Of a stretch of 64,000 nt of DNA, positions 16,838 to 27,500 are shown one piece after another. A program made the translations under genes and the position numbers. The DNA is from Rhizobium sp. L51/94. Lineage in GTDB: Bacteria > Pseudomonadota > Alphaproteobacteria > Rhizobiales > Rhizobiaceae. Numbering within the stretch: position 1 is the stretch's first letter; each line of letters opens with the position of its first letter. The stretch lies in contig NZ_CP072142.1 of NCBI RefSeq assembly GCF_019355555.1, positions 930,001-994,000 of the forward strand, in the 5' to 3' direction. The notes under the pieces are model-generated. The model made no database searches and had not been told where the DNA came from. It was given only the letters and a program-made list of their open reading frames with translations.

Positions 16838-18588
16838 TCATCGCGAGTGTCGGGCGGCAGTCATGGTCGAAGAGGCTGGCGGCCAGCGCACGCTTTTGTC
16901 TTTGAGCACGTCCATTTTTTCTTCAATCGGGTCGGCGGCAACCAGCCGGTAGACGAAGATCGGCTTAGCCTGGCCGATCCTGTGGGCCCAGTCGAGAGCT
17001 TGTTCCTCGACCGCCGGGTTCCACCAGGGATCGTAGAGGATCACTGTATCAGCGGCCGTCAGGTTCAGTCCGACACCGCCGGCCTTAAAGCTTATGAAGA
17101 AGACAGGCATTTTTTCATTTGGAACGACATTACCTGCGCTGCACGATCGATGGTATCGCCGGTGAGCAAGGCATAGGCGATGCCCGCGTCGTCTAGTCGC
17201 TTCCCGATCAACTCCAACATGAAGTGAACTGGGAGAATACGATGACTTGCGGCCTTCATCGATCAGATTGGCGACCAACTCGATCAGCTGTTCGAGCTTG
17301 GCCGACTCAAAGGCACTTGCCGATAGCTTTTTCGGTTGCGTCAGTTTCAAGAGGCGCGGATCGCAGCAGGCCTGACGCAATTTCAGCAGGGCATCCAGAA
17401 TGACGATATGGCTGGGGGCGAGCCCTTTCTCGGCGATTGCCGCCTGAACTTTTACATGCATCGCTAGCCGGATGGATTCGTAAAACGTCCGCTGACCTGC
17501 AGAAAGCTCTACTTTTTCGGTTATAACGGTTTTTGGCGGCAATTCGGCCGCCACCTCTTCCTTCGTTCGCCGCAGCAGAAAGGGCTTGATACGGGTTGCT
17601 AACAGCCGCGAGCTGGCCGTGTCACCCTTCTTTTCGATCGGCGTCCGCCACTGACGGGTAAAACTCTTCAAATCGCCGAGAAACCCCGGAGCAATGAAGT
17701 GAAACAGCGACCATACTTCGCCGCGGTGATTTTCCAGCGGCGTCCCGGTTTAGGCAAAAGCGATGCGGCGATTTTAGCCCATGTACCAGCTTCGTCGTCG
17801 CGGCATTTGCGTTCTTGATGACCTGCGCCTCATCAAGGAAGATCATGTGCCAACCGCGCTCGGCAAGGATGGCTTGGTCGTGTGCCAGCAGCGGATAGGT
17901 GGTTAGCATAAGATCAACAGCCTCAAGGCTTTGGAAATGCTCCTTGCGGTCGGCACCTTGCAGAACGAGTATGGATAATCCCGGCGCAAATTTTTCGGGT
18001 TCCGTCGCCCAATTGACCATGAGGCTGGTGGGAGCGACGACTAGAACGCGGGTCGATAGTCGCCCAGTGGCTTCTCGATGGCGATCAGGCCCAGCGCCTG
18101 GACCGTTTTTCCGAAACCCATATCGCCCGAAAGCATGCCGCCAAGCCCAACACCCTTGAGAAACGCCAACGATGCCAGCCCGTGCGCCTAATAGGGCCGC
18201 AATGTCGCATTAAGCCACGGCGGCAGGTCGACATCAGGAATGCCGTCGTGGCCGCGTAGCTTTTTCTCCAGCGCAAGCACTCTTTGACCGCCCTGCCAGA
18301 CGGCGCCGGCGCCGGCGGCTCCCTCCAGATCGGCAAGGCTTGCAGCATCAAGCGACGACAACCGCAGTCGCCCGTCCGCACCACACCTCCAACCAGATTG
18401 AACAGATCGAACAACGTCCTGATGAGTGGCAGTATGCTGCCGACAGGAGCAGCCAGCACCTTGCCGCCTTGTAGCGGCAGGAACAGCGGCTCATGCTCTC
18501 CCAGGAGATCCAACGCTGACTGGAAAACCACGGACCGCATAACGCGCAGCTGGCCGGAAGGCCGAAATGTATGCGGCAGATGCGGCAA
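16838..18588 (-). pseudogene. SNF2-family helicase, broken by several frameshifts
   Basis: The minus strand carries, in order but in different frames: Walker A region DMGFGKTVQALGLIA (near 18100-18130), VLVVAPTSLMVNWATEPEKF (about 18000-18050), Walker B-like MIFLDEAQVIKN (about 17840), FLLRRTKEEVAAELPPKT (about 17540-17590) and the C-terminal motifs FKAGGVGLNLTAADTVILYD, WWNPAVEEQALDWAHRIGQ and RLVAADPIEEKM (16900-17100). Frame changes occur near 18063, 17740 and 17260, and an in-frame stop lies near 18188. All helicase motifs remain, so decay is fairly recent. SWI2/SNF2 proteins translocate on double-stranded DNA; this copy cannot make a full protein. Confidence 0.8.
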
Positions 18589-18602
18589 TCATCACAAAAG
18601 AT

Positions 18603-19087
18603 GAGTGGTCATCCGCGCGAGTTCATCGCGGATGATGCATCCACGGGGCCATTTGGCCCACCGCACCCGGAAAATAGAGGTGTCCAATTGGGCGGATCAA
18701 AGCTTGGCCGACCCGTGTCCTTGGCTGCCGCCTGAACGAAGCTGGTGTCGTAAGATCAATGTCGTCAACAAAAGCTTCGATGAAACGAACCGGGTTGTCC
18801 GGCCCTATGCTTTAAACATCGCAGGGTGCACTCAGCGAGAACGGCAGCGGGATTTACCATCAATCTGCAGGGGTCGGTGATGTAGAATTAGCACGTCTCG
18901 TCAGAAACGTTGCAAATACAACGGCGCGCGAAAGACTCAGTGTGCCCATAGTGCTTTTAGTCTGATATCTCGGACGCAGCCAATGAGTGGCCTCGTATTT
19001 CTAAAAACCTGTATTTTTAAAACTTTGATGGACAGTCGATTGATCGGGTCGACTTGCACATTCAAATGCATTGCTGATGGGGATTGC
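18603..19087. other. Intergenic region upstream of the IalB-like gene
   Basis: No gene is supported. In-frame ATGs at 18983 and 19028 could extend the IalB-like protein but would place extra residues before its signal peptide. The promoter of the 19-32 kb secretion genes probably lies here, though no convincing -35/-10 pair was found. Confidence 0.4.
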
Positions 19088-19759
19088 ATGACTTTAACGG
19101 CTTTAAATAGAGCATTTTCAGTGCGGGCGTTGGCATCCACGCTGCTGTTTTCATCAACCTTATACGGGTATTCCAGCCTCGCGCAGGAGCAGCAGGCCGC
19201 TCCGGCAAACACAAATGGCCAGCAGACGACCACTGCGGCCCCACCTGCACAGCCGGCACCCGCGCCCCAGGCCCGCGTCCAGAAATTCGACGACTGGTAT
19301 TACCGCTGCATCGACGGCAAGGCTGCCGATGGCGCTGCGACAACGAACTGTGAGGTCGCGCAGATTGCGACGGTAAAGCAGGGCGACCAGGATGTTAACG
19401 TACTGACGCTTGCCATCGCCAAGGCAGATGTACCGGCCACATCAGGCAAAAAGGGTGCAAAGCCGCCGGCAAGTGATCTCGTTCTCACCGCCCTTGTGCC
19501 GCTCAACATGTATCTGCCCTCTGGGCTAAGCATCGACGCGGCCGACAAGCCTGTGGTGCAACTCGCCTACCGCAATTGCACTCAGGCCGGCTGCTGGTCT
19601 CAGCAGAAATTGGACGCCCGCATGATCGCGGCGTTTTCCAAGGCAGCCGATGGAACCGGGCACGTGCAGATGATGAATGGGCAGAAGGTCAACATCAAAT
19701 TCTCGCTGAAAGGATTGTCGGCGGCTTTGGATGCTTTGCAGAAGACTGATACTCCCTAA
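19088..19759 (+). CDS. Invasion-associated locus B (IalB) family secreted protein
   Basis: 223 residues from the ATG at 19088, which begins a good Sec signal peptide (hydrophobic VRALASTLLFSSTLYGYSSL, cleavage near SLAQE). A proline/alanine/glutamine-rich linker follows (residues about 40-65). The globular part carries the IalB pattern: KFDDWYYRCIDG, NCEVAQI, PLNMYLPSGLSIDAADKP, YRNCTQAGCWSQ and VNIKFSLKGLSAALDAL. Two cysteine pairs probably form disulphides. IalB proteins are periplasmic or surface proteins linked to host-cell entry in Bartonella; in plant-associated relatives their function is unclear. It lies 20 bp upstream of the TpsB gene, so it may be an accessory to this secretion locus (inference). 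Confidence 0.85.
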   Translation: MTLTALNRAFSVRALASTLLFSSTLYGYSSLAQEQQAAPANTNGQQTTTAAPPAQPAPAPQARVQKFDDWYYRCIDGKAADGAATTNCEVAQIATVKQGDQDVNVLTLAIAKADVPATSGKKGAKPPASDLVLTALVPLNMYLPSGLSIDAADKPVVQLAYRNCTQAGCWSQQKLDARMIAAFSKAADGTGHVQMMNGQKVNIKFSLKGLSAALDALQKTDTP

Positions 19760-19779
19760 GGCAAGAGGCAGACAGAGTT

Positions 19780-21534
19780 ATGAAGTCGGCCCGGCCCCCA
19801 CCAGCTGCTCACCGCCGCAATCTCGTTTTGACCGCCAGCGCCCTGCTGACGGCAGCTCTTGCCGTATCGCCGGTCGCCGCCCAGACGCCCAATGACGACT
19901 TTGCGCGCCGGCAAGCGCAAGAGGCTGAACAGAAGCGCCTGGAGACCTTGGGACAGATGACGCCGAAGCCCGCGCCGGCAGGGCCTCAGCAACCAACACC
20001 ATCCAGCAGTCAGAAGCCTGGACCGTGCTTTGCGATCACCCATGTCGAGGTGGATGGAGTGAAGCAATTTTCTGCTGCTGCCATTGCCAAGGTCACGGCA
20101 TCTTATGCGAACCGCTGTGTCGGCATGGGCGAGATCAACGGACTGCTGCGCGACCTGACGCATCTCTACCTCGACAAGGGCTTCGTAGCCTCGCGCGTCT
20201 ACGTGCCCGCACAGGATATCGCCGGGACCAAGATGCTGCGTCTGGTCGCCGTCGAAGGTACGCTGTCGGATATTTACATCAACGGCAAACCAGCCCCCGG
20301 CTCCGGCGTATTGGCGACTGCCTTTCCCGGCATGAAGGACAAGATCACCAACCTGCGTGATATCGAGCAGGGTCTCGACCAGATCAACCGTCTCCCGTCC
20401 AACAACGCCAAGACAGCCATGCTGCCGGGCAAGACGGATGGAACCACGATCCTCAATATCGAGAACAAGCCGGACCATCCCTGGCACCTGTCCTTCGGCA
20501 ATAACAATCTCGGCCAGGAGCAGACGGGATATTCCAAGTCATCGGCCACGGTCGGCTATGACAGCCTTTTTGGCATCAACGATCAATGGAACTTTTCCTA
20601 CGAGCATAGTGGCCCGGACTATCCATGGCCTGATGACGGTCAGGGCCGGAGCAACAGCTATTCCGGTAATGTCAGCGTCCCCTACGGCTATTGGACATTG
20701 TCGCTGAACGGTTCCTGGTATGGTTACGACAGCTCCGTCCCCGGCAATTTCGGTCCGCTGGAAACGTCTGGTACCAGCAAACAGGCCGGCATCGGCGCAG
20801 ACCGGGTGATTTTCCGCGACAAGGATTCGATCACGACGTTCAATAGCGGCCTGACCTATAAGGAAACCAATAATTTCCTGCTCGGAAACAAGATCGAGGT
20901 CGGCAGCCGCAGATATACGGTCGGCGATCTCGGTATTTCGCATTCGCGCCGAATGTTGGGAGGGCTCTGGGTCTTCGACCTGTCCTACAGCCAGGGGCTC
21001 AATCTCTTTGACGCCGTAGGGCCGGGCGACGTCGGGGCAGGGGACGCAGATCCCCGGTTTTCCAAATTTACCGGCACCATCACGATGACCAAGCCGTTTG
21101 AGCTCGCCGAACAGCATTTTGAGGTCAACTCGATCATCACTGGACAGTATTCCCCGGACAATCTGTTCGGCGCCGAACAATTCTCGATTGGCGGATATTC
21201 CAACGTGCGTGGCACGCGCGAGACCATGCTTTACGGCAATAACGGCTTCTTCGTCCGCAACGATCTGGCCTGGCGCACACAGCCCTTCGCCAGTCATGCG
21301 GAGCTTGTAAAATTATTTGGCGAGTTTCGTCCCTATGTCGGTCTTGATTATGGGCGCATCCCTTCGCAATCACGCTACCGCATCGAGGGTGGCGACATGT
21401 TTGGCTGGACGGTGGGCGCCAAGCTCGCTGGCGGCCATGTCAATTTCGATATCGGCTATTCGGACATATTCGGCGGAACGGTTGACCGGCACAACGCCGG
21501 GCTTCTGTTCGCCAGCACATCCGTGAGGTGGTGA
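19780..21534 (+). CDS. Two-partner secretion outer-membrane transporter (TpsB, ShlB/FhaC type)
   Basis: 584 residues. A signal peptide (LTASALLTAALAVSPVAAQ) is followed by a glutamine-rich linker, two POTRA-like segments (about 85-230; FAITHVEVDGVKQFSAAAIA, then VEGTLSDIYINGKPAPGSG) and a beta-barrel ending in the outer-membrane-type ALLFASTSVRW, with an aromatic last residue. The barrel contains VRGTRE, the conserved motif 3 of Omp85/TpsB proteins. It recognises the N-terminal secretion domain of the partner exoprotein and exports it through the outer membrane. Its stop codon is 2 bp before the exoprotein ATG. Confidence 0.93.
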   Translation: MKSARPPPAAHRRNLVLTASALLTAALAVSPVAAQTPNDDFARRQAQEAEQKRLETLGQMTPKPAPAGPQQPTPSSSQKPGPCFAITHVEVDGVKQFSAAAIAKVTASYANRCVGMGEINGLLRDLTHLYLDKGFVASRVYVPAQDIAGTKMLRLVAVEGTLSDIYINGKPAPGSGVLATAFPGMKDKITNLRDIEQGLDQINRLPSNNAKTAMLPGKTDGTTILNIENKPDHPWHLSFGNNNLGQEQTGYSKSSATVGYDSLFGINDQWNFSYEHSGPDYPWPDDGQGRSNSYSGNVSVPYGYWTLSLNGSWYGYDSSVPGNFGPLETSGTSKQAGIGADRVIFRDKDSITTFNSGLTYKETNNFLLGNKIEVGSRRYTVGDLGISHSRRMLGGLWVFDLSYSQGLNLFDAVGPGDVGAGDADPRFSKFTGTITMTKPFELAEQHFEVNSIITGQYSPDNLFGAEQFSIGGYSNVRGTRETMLYGNNGFFVRNDLAWRTQPFASHAELVKLFGEFRPYVGLDYGRIPSQSRYRIEGGDMFGWTVGAKLAGGHVNFDIGYSDIFGGTVDRHNAGLLFASTSVRW

Positions 21535-21536
21535 CC

Positions 21537-24500
21537 ATGACTGATCGCATCAAGATTTTGGGAAGCGCTGGCTTTTCAAAGCGCACCAGGCAAGGTTTTC
21601 GTGTGATCGCCGGACGATCGCTTGCGATGCTCTTGAGCGGCCTGCTGGTTTTCCAGCCGATGCTGGCCAATGCCCAGTCTGTCTCCGCTGCAGGATCAGC
21701 CCCCGCAGCCAATCAGCCCGGCGTCGGGACAGCGCCGAACGGTGTCCCGCTCGTCGATATCGTCACGCCGAACGGGACCGGTCTCTCCCATAACAAATAC
21801 GACAACTACAATGTCGGCACGCCTGGCCTCATCCTCAACAACTTCAATGGCGAGGTCGGCACATCGAACCTCGGGGGGGTCACGCCGGGCAATCCGAACC
21901 TGAAGACTTCCGGTCCGGCCTCCGTCATCCTCAACGAGGTGACGAGCGGCAATCGCTCGGCGCTCAACGGTCCGACCGAAATCTTCGGCGGCAGGGCGGA
22001 TGTGATCATCGCCAATCCGAACGGGATCACGTGCTCGGGCTGCGGTTTCATCAACACCCCGCGCGCGACGCTCACCACCGGGGTTCCAGATATCGGGGCT
22101 GACGGTCGTCTGACAGGGTTCACCGTCAATGGCGGCGATGTCACCTTCGAAGGGGCAGGGGCAAATCTTGCGGCTGCCCCCGGTGCCGTCGACCTGTTCG
22201 ACGTCGTCTCGCGCCAGATCCACGTCAACGCGCCGCTTTATGGCAAGACAATCCGACTGACGGGCGGCGCCAGCAAATACGACTACGCCACAGGCGAGGC
22301 AACCGCGCTGACGGCGACCTCCGGCACACCGGAATATGCGATCGATGGCTCGGCGCTCGGCGCCATGCAGGCCGACCGCATCAAGATCGTCGTCACCGAG
22401 AAGGGTGCCGGCGTCAAGATGAGCGGCGACATGGCCGCCAATGCCGGTGAACTGTCCCTCTCGGCTGACGGCAAGATCTCGATCGGCAATGCGTCGGCAC
22501 GCGATGGCGTGACCATCACCTCGAAACACCGGGTCACCGCTGCAAAGGTTGCATCGAAGCAAAAGGTCAATGTCCAGGCCGACGAGGGCATCACCTTGCA
22601 GTCGGTTGCGGCTGACAGCGATATTGCCCTGGTGAGCGGAGCCGGCCTCATAAGCGTGGTGGAAGACGTCACCAGCGGCACGGCCGTGCAGATGAGTTCC
22701 GGCGGCGGCATTGCTGCCGGCAGCGTCACCGCTGGCAATGGTGCGGCAACGCTTGTCGCCACCTCCGGCGATATCGTGATCGCAGGTGCTGCCAACAGCG
22801 TCGGTGATCTCACTCTGACCGCGACGGCTGGCTCGCTGTCGGCCGCTTCCCTGTTAAGCAACGGCAACATCGCGCTGAATGCCGGGCTGGATATTGCTGT
22901 CGCCGGTAACGTGCTGGCTGAGCGCAATCTCACTGCCGCCGGTCGGTCAGTCTCGACGGGCATGGTCGTCTCGGGCATCGATATCGATGCTACCAGTGCC
23001 GATTCGAACGGCAACGTGGTTCTCGGCTCCGCTGGCAATCTCAGCCTGACGGCCACAGGCGGCAATATCGCGACGGGCAACCTTCTGTCTGCCGGAGCGC
23101 TCACTTCAACGGCGGCCGGCACCATGACGGCCGGCAGCCTTCAGTCGACCACCGATCTGACGGTGGCTGCGACGTCGCTGACATCAAGCACGGTGATTTC
23201 CCACGGAACGCTCACTGTCGATGCATCGACCAACGTTTCCGGCCAGATCTTTGGGAGCAGCAATGTCCTGATCTCGGGCGCCACCATTCAAGCCGGCGCC
23301 ATCGTATCCGGCGTGGATTTTGCGGCAACCGCTGCGGCCAATGGCAATCTTGTGGTTGGCAATGCCGGCGATATGACGTTGCAGGCCTCTGGCAGTCTGT
23401 CAGCAGATACGCTGCTTGCGGCAGGAACGATGTTTGCCACGGCCGCAGATCTCAACGTCGGGAATGTGACCGGCCACCAAGTCGTCACCCTGTCCGGCAG
23501 CTCCAGCCTCACGGCCACCGGCCAGCTTCTCGGAGCAAAGGAGGTCTCGATCTCTGGCGGCTCGGTCTCCCTCAATCAAGTCATCAGCGGTCTGGACTTT
23601 GCCGCAACACAAGCCAATGGCGGCAATGTCACCTTGGGCACGACCGGTAACCTGTCTCTACAGGCCGCCGGTCAGCTCTCGGCAAATGCTTTGCTTGCGG
23701 CCGGAACCATCACGGCGACAGCCGCGGATCTCAGCCTCGGCACTGTAACAGGGCATAACGACGTCTCGCTTTCGGGCGGTAACAACCTGACCGTCACTGG
23801 CCAAACCCTCGGGGCCAACGATGTTTCGTTGTCGGGTGGCACGATCTCGACCGGCCAAGTCGTGACGGGTGTTGATTTTGCTGCGATGGCGCAATCCTCG
23901 ACCGGCGCTATCGTCATCGGCTCAGATGGTGACCTGACGATCAATGCCGTCAGCGCCACCAATGGCAGTCTCGGCAGCGCCACGACCGGGGCGCTGCTGG
24001 TCGCCGGCGATCTCAATATCACGGCCGGGTCATTCGCAGCGTCCAACGTCACCGGTCATGGTGCCGTCACCGTCGATGCCGCCGCCAATGTTTCTGGAAC
24101 GCTTCTGGCAGCAGGCAATGTCGCAATCACCGGCTCGTCCATCACGGCGGGCAGCCTTGTCTCTGGCGTCGACTTTGTCGCTACAAACCAATCTACGGAC
24201 GGTAGCGTTGTGCTCGGCTCAACTGGCACACTCACCCTAGAAGCCACCGCAGGCAATATCAACGCGTCCAATCTGCTGGCGGCCGGCGGGATCGGCGCCA
24301 CGGCGAGCGGTGACATCGGTAATATAACGCCCGTCAACGTTATTGCCCATCAGAACCTGACGATGACCGCCGGCGGCACAATCGCTCTGGCCGGCCAATC
24401 CATGGCAGCAGACAGTGTCAACCTGCAAGGTCAGTCGATCTCAGTCGCTAGCCTGGTGTCAGGCGTCGATTTCGCTGCGACGCGTGCCTCAAGCACCGGC

Positions 24501-27500
24501 GCGCTGATGCTGAAACAGGGCAATGCCCAATCAGGCACAATGACACTCACGGCCACAAATGGCGACATAACCGCCAGCAATGCGCTGCTGTCCGGTGGCA
24601 ACCTCTCGGCAACGACGAGCGGCGGTATCAGCTATGCGCTGCTGCAAAGCCTTGCCAACGCCTCGTTGAGCGCGCCGGGCACCATCACCTACACGAACAA
24701 CAGCAACGTCACCGGCAACCTTACGATAAATACCGGTACGATCGATCTCTCGGGAACACGCGGCGCCAAGCTGGCTGTCGGCGGCACGCTGTCGATCACG
24801 GCCACATCCGCAAACCTCACCGGCAGCAGCCTCGTCCTCGGCGGACTGGCGCTCGACCTCAGCGGCCAGGCTGATTTGACCGGTGCGGCCGTGAAGACGG
24901 CCATGAATGCCGGCGGCTCCGGCGATATTGCCATCACTGCAGGCAGCCTTGCCATCAGCGACACGACGACGCTGCTGGCCGCCCATGACCTGACGCTCAC
25001 CCTTCCCACCCTCTCCAACAGCGGACAAATTGCCGCTGCCAACAATCTGACGATCAATACCAGCGGCGATCTGACCAATACATCGACCGGTCTTCTCTAT
25101 GCCGGTCGTGACGCTTCTCTCCTTGTCGCGGGGGCGCTGACCAACGATCAGGGCGCCATTCTCGCTGGCAATGACCTGACGATTGCGGGAAGTAACCTCA
25201 GCCAACGCAACGCTGCCACCACCAACATCTCCGGCCTCATCCAGGCGGGTGGTGACATGTCTATCCTGACCTCCAATCTCGTCAACAAGCGGTCGACGAC
25301 ACCAACCTGGGTAACCGGTCAGCTGGTCTCATCGGGCAATGTCGTCGGCACCTTCGTGCTCAACCCCGATGTCGCCGGCAAGCCGTTTGCCTATCTCGAA
25401 ACCAGCGACCAGAATATCCACCAGCTTTACCCCGGTGTTGATCCGCCGGCCTGGCAGGACTACGAGCCGCTGCTCTGGTCTCAGGCGACGCTTGCGGATG
25501 GCACAAGCTATCATGCCTGGACCTGGACCTCCGCCAACGGGCCGACCGCAGTTGGACCGATCTACGACTGGATCAAGGCCCGTGTCCCGGTCGATGCCAA
25601 CGGCACCCCGGTCCTCGACCCCACCAACCCATCCAAGTACTTCATCGTCGACCAGGTCATTCGTGGCGGGGTCGCCGACACCAGCACGACCTATACCTGG
25701 GATCCGACCAGCAATCTCAGCCAGTCGGTTTACGAAGACAGGTTTACGAGCACGCTAACCCCCGAAGCGGTGATCCGATCCGGTGGCAATCTGACCATCG
25801 ATGCGACCAATCTCACCAATTCCTACAGCAGGATCGAAGCGGGTGGCAACGCGACGCTCTCAGGGTCGACACTCACCAACGAAGGGGTCGTCCTCAATCG
25901 CACCACGATGACGACCTGCAACGCCCAGAGCGCCTGTACAGCTTACAATGCCGATGGCACGGCCGATCCATCGCGCGATATCGCCAACGGATCATCTGTC
26001 GTATCGGGTTCGCAGGTCATTGGCGGTGCGGCTGGTACCCTGAAGGCAGCCGGCGCGCTGACCCTCAACTTTGGCACGGTCAACAACACATCCCTTGGTT
26101 CGACCAGCGGCAGCGCGGCCGTCAGTACGCCTTCGACATCGAGCGATCCGCTATCTGCCTTGAGCGGCCTGACTGCAGGCGGCGCGCTGTTCACGGTCAA
26201 TAGCGCGCTCTCCAATGTGGCTGGCAACAGCGTGCCGACCGCCGGTGGCGGCCTGACCGCCGCGCTTGGCAACCTCACCCAGATCTCGCCAGCAAATGTC
26301 GCGCAGCTCGCTGCACTGGCAAAGCCGCAATCCGGTGGTGTCGGCGGCACGATACCCGGCCAGGCCTTCATCTTCGAGACCCGAGCAGCCTTCCTCGACG
26401 TCTCGAAGTTCTACGGATCGAGCTACTTCATCAGTCGGGCCGGTTACGACCCCGAGACCAGTATTCCGTTCCTCGGCGACGCCTATTTCGACAACCAGCT
26501 GATAGACACGCAATTGCGCCAGTTGGTCGGCGACGGGCTCGGAAACGGTTCCTTCATTCCAGGCAACAGTGCCATCGAGCAGATGAAGACCTTGCTCGAC
26601 AATGGGGCTGCCTACGCCGAGGCCCATGGTCTGGCCTTCGGCCAGGGGTTGACGACCGAGCAGGCGGCCAATCTGCAGCAATCCATCGTGCTTTACCAGA
26701 CGCAGACCGTGAACGGGGCCCAGGTGCTGGCTCCCGTCGTCTACCTGTCGGCTGCCGACCGGGCCAAGGCAGGGTCTGGCGCCGGCGCGATGATCGCTGG
26801 CAACTCCGTCAATCTCAACGTCGGCGACCTCAACAATTCCGGCGCGGTCGCCGCCGCCGGCGGCCTTAGCATCGCTGCCAGCTCGATCAAATCCACCGGC
26901 ACCTTCTATGCCGGTGGCAACGCGAACCTGACCGCTTCCAACGGCATCACGCTTGCCGCCCAGACGATGACCATCGGCGGCCAGAACGTGGTCAACACGA
27001 ATGCGGGGGTTTCGGCGGGCGGTAATCTCTTGCTCGCCGCCAATAACAGCGATCTCAATGTCAATGGCGCCAGCGTCAAAGCTGGCGGATCGGCTCAGCT
27101 CTCCGGCAACAATGTCAACCTCGCTGCGGTCAAGGTCGATAATGGCGGGCAACAAAATGCCACAGGTGCACGGGTCACCGCTGGCAGCAATCTTGCCATT
27201 GCCGCTAATAACGATGTCAATGTCATCGGCTCCTCTGCCAAGGCCGGCGGCGATCTCAATATCAAGGCCGCGAGCGGCGCCGTCAACGTCGTCTCGACCG
27301 ATGTCGCGCGCAAGACGAACGATGGCTACACCAAGGCCTCCGGGACCGATCAGCAGGCGTCGCAGCTGACGGCCGGCGGCAATCTCGGGATCAGCGGCAA
27401 CACCGGCGTCCTGATTTCAGGCTCGGATCTGTCGGCCAAGGGTGATGTCGGTCTGAGCTCGAACGGCGACATCAACGTTACCACCGCGCAGAGCCAGAGT

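Noticed and set aside
22975..24760. Regularly spaced repeats that could be taken for a CRISPR array
   Set aside because: The spacing is about 280-336 bp and the units are diverged and in frame with the exoprotein; they are beta-helix coding repeats.
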